A stretch of DNA of 64,000 nt, taken from the NCBI RefSeq assembly GCF_003711515.1, contig NW_021167085.1, positions 183,881-247,880 on the forward strand. The letters are read 5' to 3'. The position numbers were made by a program, and so were the translations under genes. The stretch's first letter is position 1. Every line of letters begins with the position of its first letter. The DNA is from Sodiomyces alkalinus F11. Taxonomy: Eukaryota > Ascomycota > Sordariomycetes > Glomerellales > Plectosphaerellaceae. Shown here piece by piece: positions 56,664 to 64,000 of the stretch. The notes beneath the pieces were generated by a model. The model searched no databases. It worked only from the letters and a program-made list of their open reading frames with translations, and was not told where the DNA came from.

Positions 56664-59018
56664 CTACAATATTTCTTCAGCTGGAAACCCCGATGCATCC
56701 GTGCTCAAGTAGACAGAATCATCGTGCAGGGTAGGGCAATCCTTCGCCTCGATGCCACGGCCGTTCTGCTTGTACAGACGGAGCTTTTGCCCTTGGTTTT
56801 CGCGGCGAACCTCGAATATTCCCTGGATGATTGATGCGCGGCGATACCGTCTTGCGTCCACCCATTCTCCGTCTTTCCGTAGCAGGATAGTCATCTGTCG
56901 GTGGTCCGGCCCTGCCTGTTGCATGCGTTCCGGGCCGGTGTGAGGCTTAACATGCACGGGGATGAATGTTGTGACTGCCGAGCTCCTGTCTGCGACGACT
57001 CCACTAGGTGTCGCCTCTGAATGCGCCGGTACCCTACGGATCCTTTCCCTGGGCTCTGCCATTGCAACAGGCATGTCTCCGTGCCGGTCCAGCCTCGCTG
57101 TCTTTTTGACCAGCGTCTGCCGCGGTCGCCGTGGCTTTCGATGCTTTGAGAAAGCCGGCGCGTCTCTCATTTCTTCATCCTCATTACCAGTCGGGGCCGG
57201 AAGGTCTGCCGGCTGGTTTCTTTCGCCAGGTACCGCGATTTCCTCCGCGGCATCCACCATGTCATCGTCGTGGCCTGAACCGTCACCTTCTGTGATATCG
57301 TGGAAGCCCCAAAAGGCATGGAAGACCGATCTCCGTATAAACAGAGAGGTTATATCGGATCCCTTTTGCATAACGCACGTGAACCAGTCTGGTGTGTAGA
57401 AGTGGCGGTCGCGAGCATAAGCCTTGGAGTATTGGCGTCCACAGCGTCTCGCTACTGGTTCCGCGTGGCGAGTAGTCGTCAGCTCCGCACTGCCGGGCTT
57501 ATGCTGGATAGGTCGCGCCTCCTTGAGGATTCGGACTTATAAATCGACCGCCTCGTCGAAGCTCTGTCCCCAGGAGTAGTCCGAAAGTGGTCGGGCGGCT
57601 AGCAAAAGGTTAGAAGCAACTTTTCGATCCAGATCTATGGAACACAGCCGAGAGATCTCATCAGAATCGAACCCCTTGTCTTTAGCCCGAATAGCCAGCT
57701 GAACCTATGCCGTCTCGTCGAACTGCCGAGGCCTTGGCTTCTCTTCGTTATTTTCTAGTAGCGGATTCTCTCCAGAGAGTTCGACGATGTTCTGCATAAT
57801 ATGAAGATAGAGCTCCTTTAGGTTTCCGAGAAACTCTGCTTCGGGACTAAAGGCTGAGGCATGTGGGAGGGTGAAGGCGTCCCGAGCCAACGACTGAACG
57901 GTGAAAGGTAGGCGGTCCCTGCCCGATATCAGACGTCTCATAACACCCGTGCATTATTATAGGTAGTAGAAGTCCATCTGCAAAGAACGTAACGTCGGAA
58001 TCAAGTATTGTATAGTCCTAAGCCGCCCAAGCACCTATTATCTGTCTGATTCGTCTTCCAAATACTATAGTACTGAGTTGTTTGATACGACGGCCGATAC
58101 GTAGAGTTCGTCCTGGTGTGACGCTCCCGGCGCACGGAGCTCGAAGTTGTGAACAGTCTCTTTATCGACAAATTTTAAGACTGTATCAGACCCCATAATA
58201 AAGGCAAATGTGTCGTATATAAGGCGGAGGTAGTGCGATATCTCCTAGTAGATGTTAGTGACCCGTCCAGACGGACTATTCGCCCGGAGGCATGCCTCGT
58301 CACACCCCTCGGTTATTATCCTTTTCCAGGCGCCTAATTTGAAGTGTCTCCGTTGGCCTGGCATCTTAAGAACGATGCGAAGCGCCCCGGCCAGACTGTT
58401 ATGTCTGTAAAGCCTCTTAGCTATGTCCGCCCTGCTCTTGGTGCCGAGCCTTCCTAGCCATATTTTTGCATTCGGCGAGGCTAACGGATGTTTGAGAATG
58501 TTCAGAAATATATGGCCTTCAGAACGTCTACCTTCGTTATGAGAGTCTTCCACCAGGAGACGTTTCGCCTCCGTTGAAAGGCCTCCACACTTAGCGCTCG
58601 AAATTCCAGGAAGCGGGTGTGACTTACTAACATAGAGTCTGACCGTCCACTAGTGGTGAAGTGTCTTGGACTCTCTTAACGCTGCAAGGCGATGCTTCCC
58701 TTGAAGACACTCGACACTTATACCTGGGGGAAGACGTAGAGTGGGAGGTTCGACACTTCGCAAGTCCTCCGTGGACAGGTCTGAGTATTGCAGCGCAGAC
58801 CGGAGAATATCCGCAGATATAGAACCTGGGATCGAGTGGGCAGGGTTGAGACGGTTGCACCCTTCCAGCTCGAATATCTTCGCCAATCGCTCCACTTTAT
58901 CTTTTTCGACCTCCCCCATATCTTGCAGGCCATCGAAAGACAAAGACGCTAAGGCAACTTTCACAGTCCCTTGCAACTTCAAAAGTATCTCGTCGTAGAT
59001 GCGCTTTAGCGTCGCCAT
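56664..59018 (-). pseudogene. DUF3723-type protein, nonsense-decayed
   Basis: One frame of 785 codons runs from the ATG at 59018 to the stop at 56664 without any indel. The N-terminal part (KIFELEGCNRLNP, SADILRSALQYSDLS, LQGKHRLAALRES), the middle (WKRIITEGCDEACLRANSP) and the block YTPDWFTCVMQKGSDITSLF-IRRSVFHAFWG match the layout of fungal DUF3723 proteins. Nine premature stops lie at 58650, 58245, 58065, 58038, 58035, 57957, 57954, 57705 and 57537. The first (HH-stop-WTVRLY) appears to replace a conserved Trp (TGG to TAG). The C-terminal 290 codons after 57537 are open and basic/disordered. All changes are TAG/TAA with no frameshift, consistent with C-to-T (RIP-like) mutation. The function of DUF3723 is unknown; it is repetitive and lineage-specific in Sordariomycetes. 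Confidence 0.72.
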
Positions 59019-59164
59019 AGTGGTATGAACTCAGAGCCTGATAGTCAGCTCGATAGCGGTTGTCATTCAATGGCAGTTGTGGAGAAATAGGAGTGGAAAT
59101 TAAAGGGAAAATGATGGCTATGATAGAGGCATATCAGTCTAAAATACATCGGCCTCGGGAAACG

Positions 59165-59716
59165 GACATGTCATGCGCGAGAAATGGTCATGTCTCGATG
59201 GGAATTAGACATCTGGAAATAGACATGTCCAATTCAGACATGTCTATTCTAGGACAACTCAGCCTCAGGAAACGGACATGTCCGTTTCCCGACATGTCCA
59301 ATCTAGACATGTCTATTTCCAAACGCTGAATTGTCCTAGATGGGACATGTCCTTCATCCGGACATGTCCACTTCCCAACTCTAACCTGTCTCCAGTGCTG
59401 ACATGTCTGTTTCACGACGTTGACTAGTCCTATATCTGACATGTCCGGATCTTGACATGTCCCCAGTCCTGACTTGTCCATTGTCCAGGGTTGATATGTC
59501 TTAGCCCTGACCTGTCCCAGTCCTGACACGTCCATTTACCGATGCCGACTTGTTCCAGACAGGACATGTCCTCATGCGGACATGTCATGCACGGGATATG
59601 GACATGTCTGGCTGTGGTATCGGGACACCTGAAAATAGACATGTCTAACCCGAGTCTAGGACAAATCAGCCTCAGGAAGCGGACATGTCAGTATTAGGAC
59701 AGGTCTCGACGTTGTC
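59165..59716. repeat. Palindromic minisatellite, core GACATGTC, 16/22-nt spacing
   Basis: Sixteen exact copies of the 8-bp palindrome GACATGTC start at 59165, 59222, 59237, 59275, 59291, 59306, 59344, 59361, 59400, 59438, 59454, 59563, 59579, 59601, 59638 and 59682. Degenerate copies (for example GTCATGTC 59187, GACTTGTC 59471, GATATGTC 59493, GACCTGTC 59509, GACACGTC 59525, GACAGGTC 59698) fill the remaining positions. Steps between successive cores are almost always 16 +/-1 or 22 nt, often in the order 22-16-16, for a super-unit of about 54 bp. Outer copies 59165-59282 and 59579-59689 are near-duplicates. The array sits between the divergent starts of the DUF3723 pseudogene (59018) and the kinase-like pseudogene (about 59985). 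Confidence 0.93.
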
Positions 59717-59984
59717 CGTGATATTATATAAGCAGAGATTATGCGGCCCGGCTCGCCAGGACGAAACTGGCATATGCTAAATAAGGAGAGGCCAGAAACG
59801 GCCACCTAGCCCCGCAAATTTTCATCGAGTATAAAGGAACGTCCGGAATATCGTAGCCTCAATACAATTAGTGTGTTGGCAAGGTAAATTCAATATATCG
59901 ATTGCAAAGCGCAGCACTCGCTTTATCGAAGAAGATACACTGGTTGCCTATGGAGCACAGCATGTGGTGGGAGACAGTGCTCAA

Positions 59985-60811
59985 ATGCCGACCCAACATC
60001 GGCGCGCCCGCTTCCCCATCCTTCCAATATCGCGAAGGGACGAGCTCGTTCCGATATTCACCTGTTCACCCTGGAAAAGCTACGACAAAAAGTACCGAAT
60101 CCAGTTTGGCTACTCATTCGGGGTTGTTACTGCCCGTGACTCACATGAGACTTGCTTGATTCGGTCAATCACCGGCCAGAACATCGAAGAGCAGATACTA
60201 CACCTTCGACAGATATGCCACCCTAACATCCTCGTGGCTATGGAGATATTCATATATCCTAAGGAAGACTGCTTCCTCATATCTGAGTTCATGCACACGA
60301 CTCTCCTGCATCTATGTCGGGCACCAGTCTATCCGAGCGAGCAACAGCTCAGCTCCATTCTGCATCAGGTATATGCTCTAAATTAGTTGCAGGCCTAGAT
60401 TAACAGAAGCGCTTGGAGGTCCTCTCCGGGGCCGTTTTTCTCCTGGAAAGCGGTTTAGTTTACGAAGAGCTCTCTGTCGCGGATGTATTAATTAACTTGG
60501 AAGGAGAAGTTAAGATTGGTGACGTTAAACGTTGCCGTCGGGGCGGTGACACTGCAAAGCTCTTAGACTCGTTTGGACGACTAGCGATGAAATTGATGGA
60601 GAAGGAGAAGACTGAGGATACAGTTCCAGGTCTGACTTACCCTGAAGATTGGTCTTAAGAAGCCATCGAGATCTTTACAGCGGCTAACTCGAAGCCTGAT
60701 CTTAAAGAACTACTTGGTCATTCGTTCATGAAGAAGAGGGAGCAGAAAGAGCTGAAGTGGCTAGTCCATTCTGTTCTTATCACTGCCTACTATAGTCGAG
60801 AGGAGATTTAA
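59985..60811 (+). pseudogene. Kinase-like (probable pseudokinase) protein, decayed
   Basis: Exon 1 (about 59985-60368) reads RARFPILPISRRDELVPIF, WKSYDKKYRIQFGYSFGVV, an alphaC/beta4-like LRQICHPNILVAMEIFIYP and a hinge-like FLISEFMHTTLLHL. A 38-nt intron (GTATAT...AACAG, 60369-60406) joins exon 2, which has GLVYEELSVADVLINLEG where active kinases have HRDLKPxNILL, and VKIGDVKRC where DFG is expected. A TAA at 60656 interrupts PEDWS-stop-EAIEIF, after which the frame stays open to 60811 (ELLGHSFMKK, LKWLVHSVLI). This follows a fungal kinase-like family I recognise by pattern. Loss of HRD, Lys and DFG argues against phosphotransfer even in the intact ancestor. The start is uncertain. It is divergently oriented from the DUF3723 pseudogene. 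Confidence 0.65.
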
Positions 60812-61240
60812 ATTCACGGAAGACCACCACTTGCGACGAATTTGTTTAAATCCACCTGAAACTCACTCCATACCACATTTCTGTAAAGCAACCATGGCCC
60901 TCAAGGAGTCCTACCCAAATTCCATGATTTTAGGACCCAGGCCATAAGCTCTGTTACACCGGTGCCTGCTTTCTAGAGCCTCATTATGTACGGACCTCCC
61001 CCAGCGTCCTGTACTCTTGGAAGAGCGATAAGTAGTAATCAGCGGCTGCTCCTGGCAGGCTCAAAGCCACCAATGGCTTGTACCACGTCCGACCTGCGAC
61101 TGGATTGCTTAAAATAGACACCTGCCTCAGGGGTACAAAAGGGGTCGGTTCCCAGCAATACCCGTGTTCCCTGCGTTAGCCTTCATCTTCCCTCTTTCAC
61201 CGATTATCTCCCCTCTCACAGCTATATCACTGCCGCCCAT
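60812..61240. other. Short intergenic stretch
   Basis: About 430 bp with no recognised feature. A TATA-less CT-rich leader (61185-61220) precedes the next ATG. Confidence 0.5.
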
Positions 61241-61669
61241 ATGGATACCCCCAAGAAGACGCCTAAACGAGGGCCGAAAAGGAAGAACTATATGAAGCAG
61301 TAAGATGGCGTCGAGATCGACACCTTAATCGTGAATAATAAACTAGTTAATAAGAACGTCGAAGACATAACCGAAAAGAACTACGAACAGCAACTGCAGA
61401 ACTGGGATGACTTGTAAGTTCTAAAGCCGGCACCGTGCAATACGTCATCTCACTAGACTAGCGTACGAGAGCATGGCCCACGAAGTGTAGACTCCCTTGA
61501 GGATCTCAAAGAGTATGTGTTCCGTATTAGGATAGCCATAAGAGCCGGAAAGCAGCCAGGAGAAAGACTTGCGTGGAAGGGCCTTAATTCCTATTGGAAA
61601 AAGTTCACTGCCGCCTATAACCGAGAACGAGGCACTATACCGAAGGACCACCTTATATCAGTCACCCGT
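61241..61669 (+). pseudogene. DUF3435/FluG-like recombinase N-terminal fragment (tentative)
   Basis: Exon 1 at 61241-61413 starts MDTPKKTPKRGPKRKNYMKQ and is broken by a TAA at 61301. It continues to EKNYEQQLQNWDD and splices through a 48-nt intron (GTAAGT...CTAG, 61414-61461). Exon 2 encodes SVDSLEDLKEYVFRIRIAIR, LNSYWKKFTAAYNRERGTIP and KDHLISVTR. This helical domain resembles the N-terminal SAM-like/core-binding part of DUF3435/FluG-type tyrosine recombinases (Crypton and Starship-captain relatives). Homology ends near 61669 and the catalytic R-H-R-Y half is absent. Presence of a recombinase remnant would fit a mobile origin of the block, but the family call is from memory and tentative. 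Confidence 0.4.
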
Positions 61670-62164
61670 GTACGTGCCTCTGCCCCTCGCGACGGGGCGA
61701 TCGCTTATATTTTCAGCTTGATACCGATCGACGCGGTACCTCCGCCGCGCCTGGTACATCGAAGAAGCCTATCGCGCACCGGCCACCCGGCGGTCGAGCC
61801 GGACCCGGCGCCGTTTAGGCTTCCGAGCCGGGACGATGGTTTTGGAGTTTCCCCAGATCGCCGTGGTCGCGGTCGCGGACACGCTGAGGCATCGGCTGGC
61901 GCGGCGTCTCACCGGGCGGCCGGGTGAGCTTCTGCGGCACCCATCCGCCCAACGCAATGCCTGTCGTCCGGTGCGGAAACTGCGATCCGCCATGAGCAGA
62001 GCAGACATATTTCAGAGGGACAGTGACGGAAGTTTAGGGCAATGAAGGAGCTGCAGAGCATCACCACACCGTGCTCTGCATGCGACAATAGTTAAAAAGA
62101 ATGAACCATGACTGCGTCCGGCAAGAATTCGACCCACTTGACCAAGACGCGAGGTCACGTTAGT
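61670..62164. other. GC-rich junk between recombinase-like fragment and CHAT gene
   Basis: An abrupt rise in G+C from about 61680 to 62000 marks sequence unrelated to the fragment upstream. No protein is recognised on either strand. It includes the presumed 3' region of the CHAT gene. Confidence 0.5.
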
Positions 62165-64000
62165 CTACGGACCGTAGTGGACATATGGCGCCCAGTTCAG
62201 GGGCGCCTCCAACTCCCCGTCCTCCATCACCTCCATCACCGCATCCCGCAGCGCACTCGCAACCGTGTCATCGCGCCATCGCGACTCCTGCCCAAAAAGC
62301 CGCGAATAGAATCTGCTCGCCACCTCCACGCACGTCCTGTCGTTCGACGGCCACAAGCAGCCCACGACGTGCGGGAAACCGGCGACCTGGAATCCGCTCA
62401 CCACGTGGATCACCTCGTCCGAGAGGCGATCCGACTTGTTCTGCGCCGTCGAGCATGCCGACAGATACGCCAGCCGGGCATTCCGAAGGCTCACCTCCGA
62501 CATGCGCCCGACCGATAATCTGTCCTGGACGAGACCGGCGGCACCAGCACTGTCGGGGGCCGCGTCTCTCGGTCGCTGCAGGATCAGACCGCTCTGGGAC
62601 GGATCCACGGGGTCTGACGAGCCGTGGCAGGCAAAATGCGCAACAGAGCAACGCGACAGCGCTCCGAGAACGTCGTCCACGCTGGGACCCTCCATGTGCT
62701 CGGCTGCTAGATGTCCTTTGGTCACTCCCAGCATAATATCCTTCTCTGCTGCGACGCCAGGAAGGTCAGGCGGCGCTTTCTCGCCTTCCCTCGCCGGCGT
62801 AGTTGGCATCGTCACCAGGAGTAGGGATCCTGACGTCTTTGGATTGTCGGCTCTTATCCGGGCGTGAGCGAGCGTCTTGATCGACGGTGCATATGACGAA
62901 ATCGCCCTGTGGTAGGCCGTCGTCGTCGAGCCTCTGCGGTGTATCCCTGCGGCGTGGAATGGCATTGAGCTGGCGAGGCCGCTTCCGACCCACCACACTC
63001 TGGGGAGTTCGCTGCCCTGAACGCCTTGGAGAATGCGTATGTCGTTCAGGACCTGCTCGACGCATAACGCCCAGAGCCAGGCCAGGTACGCCAAGTACTC
63101 CTTGTTGCTCTTCGCGCGCTGAGACTTCTTCGTGCTCCATTCTTTGCCTAACCATTTCTGCGCGTCAGAGGCTGATAGCCTGGCGAGCGGAACTGCTTTG
63201 ACGATTGTGGGCGTGATGATGATGGCGTCGCTCCGGAACGAGCTGACGTTGACGACAACAATGCTTCCCCCGGCCGCACAACGTCGCATCTCAGCTGCCG
63301 TCAGCCCCATCATGAACCTTTCGTGGCCCGGCTTCGTTCGGATCTGTTGGACACAGGCCTCGAAATCTAGTATCGCCTGGCGACGCCGGCTGATGCGCTG
63401 CTCTCTCTCGACAGCAGGTCCATGTTCGTGCAGCGGTGCATTGATCTCTTGTCGAAGCTCTTCGAACCGATGAGCGAGGTCAGGATGGGCGCCTGCCACG
63501 ACCGACGCATCACTCCGAGCATCCAACAGATTGCTCAGAATGACTGCGCGGCCTTCTTCTAGGTAGCGCAACGCTTCTTCGACTTGATTCGTTGCCAGAA
63601 GTAACGAGCAAAGACTGGCCGCCAAACCTGCGAACGTAGAAATGACATGCTGCTGATCGTCACTGCTGAGCAGCTTGGTGTTCACAGTCGGGAGAAGATG
63701 GATCGCGCCTTTGCCTATGCGAATAGCCTCATCAAAGTTGGTCCGAAGAGTATATAATCTGAGCAAACGAATCGCAGCGTATATGCGGCGGAACGGAATG
63801 GCAGTTGCCAGGTTCCAAGTTTGACGAAAGCAGTCGATAGCTTCCTCGAGGTCTGCCGTCGCCCCCGTTCTCTCGTACCGATAAGCAAGTACACTTCCTA
63901 GGTTGTTTAACCAGCCTGCGCGGTTAGGATGGTCGTCGGGCGTGGCCTCGACGGACTGCCGGGCGATACCGACAGCTTCCTCGAGGTCTGCCGTCGCCCC
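62165..64000 (-). CDS. TPR-CHAT protein (partial, runs off right edge)
   Basis: The minus-strand frame is open from the window edge to the stop at 62165. At the edge lie TPR-like repeats (GATADLEEAVGIARQSVEA, NRAGWLNNLGSVLAYRYERT, then GATADLEEAIDCF). After helical linkers (VEEALRYLEEGRAVILSNLL) comes a C-terminal CHAT (caspase HetF-associated with TPRs) domain. Its catalytic His is in VAHFACHGSS (His codon 62624-62626) and its Cys in LAYLSACSTAQ (Cys codon 62453-62455). The domain closes with VVSGFQVAGFPHVVGCLWP and the family's RDAVMEVMEDGELEAPLNWA. Both catalytic residues are present and no stop interrupts about 610 codons. CHAT domains are separase/caspase-like cysteine proteases, and in fungi TPR-CHAT genes are numerous and often strain-variable. 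A role in self/non-self recognition or cell death is inferred, not shown. Confidence 0.88.
   Translation of the reverse strand, partial: GATADLEEAVGIARQSVEATPDDHPNRAGWLNNLGSVLAYRYERTGATADLEEAIDCFRQTWNLATAIPFRRIYAAIRLLRLYTLRTNFDEAIRIGKGAIHLLPTVNTKLLSSDDQQHVISTFAGLAASLCSLLLATNQVEEALRYLEEGRAVILSNLLDARSDASVVAGAHPDLAHRFEELRQEINAPLHEHGPAVEREQRISRRRQAILDFEACVQQIRTKPGHERFMMGLTAAEMRRCAAGGSIVVVNVSSFRSDAIIITPTIVKAVPLARLSASDAQKWLGKEWSTKKSQRAKSNKEYLAYLAWLWALCVEQVLNDIRILQGVQGSELPRVWWVGSGLASSMPFHAAGIHRRGSTTTAYHRAISSYAPSIKTLAHARIRADNPKTSGSLLLVTMPTTPAREGEKAPPDLPGVAAEKDIMLGVTKGHLAAEHMEGPSVDDVLGALSRCSVAHFACHGSSDPVDPSQSGLILQRPRDAAPDSAGAAGLVQDRLSVGRMSEVSLRNARLAYLSACSTAQNKSDRLSDEVIHVVSGFQVAGFPHVVGCLWPSNDRTCVEVASRFYSRLFGQESRWRDDTVASALRDAVMEVMEDGELEAPLNWAPYVHYGP

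Noticed and set aside
59060..59535. Frames with repeated DMS and GHV/TCP words across the palindromic array
   Set aside because: They are by-products of the GACATGTC repeats being read in several frames on both strands. The repeats are not in multiples of three (16 and 22 nt), so no coding repeat is maintained.
1..64000. tRNA, 5S rRNA and CRISPR-like arrays
   Set aside because: I looked for T-loop/GGTTCGA-type boxes with a cloverleaf and for direct repeats with unique spacers. Nothing met the criteria. The 16/22-nt array has no constant-length repeat/spacer structure and the host is a eukaryote.

Overview
The window looks like nuclear DNA of a filamentous ascomycete (Pezizomycotina, most likely a Sordariomycete). 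Genes carry short introns (about 50-140 nt) with GTRNGT donors and CTRAC-type branch points. GC-rich exons alternate with long, moderately AT-rich intergenic stretches. The gene content is typically fungal: a BYS1-type secreted protein, a WSC/PQQ secreted protein, a CAP10 glycosyltransferase, a PDR-type ABC pump, a PMC1-like Ca2+ pump, a fungal cyclase-family hydrolase, a CHAT-TPR protein and DUF3723.

Bases 1-52,400 read as ordinary core genome. In order they hold: a secreted beta-propeller/WSC protein cut by the left edge (minus); a CAP10 glycosyltransferase (plus); a GPI-anchored Ser/Thr/Pro-rich wall protein (minus); a seven-exon PDR ABC transporter (minus); a TA-flanked MITE; a BYS1-type protein with a clear TATA box (plus); a three-exon cyclase-family enzyme (minus); a small membrane protein (minus); a short-chain dehydrogenase missing its C-terminal half (minus); an intronless Ca2+-ATPase (minus); an intronless MFS sugar permease (plus); a tiny membrane/coiled-coil protein (minus); a cysteine-rich basic orphan (minus); and a six-exon PRPP synthetase with a 19-nt microexon (minus).

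From about 52,450 to the right edge the character changes. This is an accessory block with decayed and repetitive genes: a kinesin-light-chain-type TPR array with the same stop codon in consecutive repeats, an assembly gap (53,010-53,955), an intact secreted protein whose mature N-terminus should be His (LPMO-like, DUF7492-type), a DUF3723-type pseudogene with nine nonsense codons but no frameshift, a palindromic minisatellite, a degenerate kinase-like gene, a fragment resembling the N-terminal region of DUF3435/FluG-type recombinases, and an open TPR-CHAT gene running off the right edge.

The most unusual object is the array at 59,165-59,716. It has 16 exact copies of the palindrome GACATGTC plus about 14 degenerate ones, spaced mostly 16 or 22 nt apart, in the intergenic region between the divergent DUF3723 and kinase-like genes. 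All exon boundaries and family names come from reading the sequence and from memory of the families; no database search was run.
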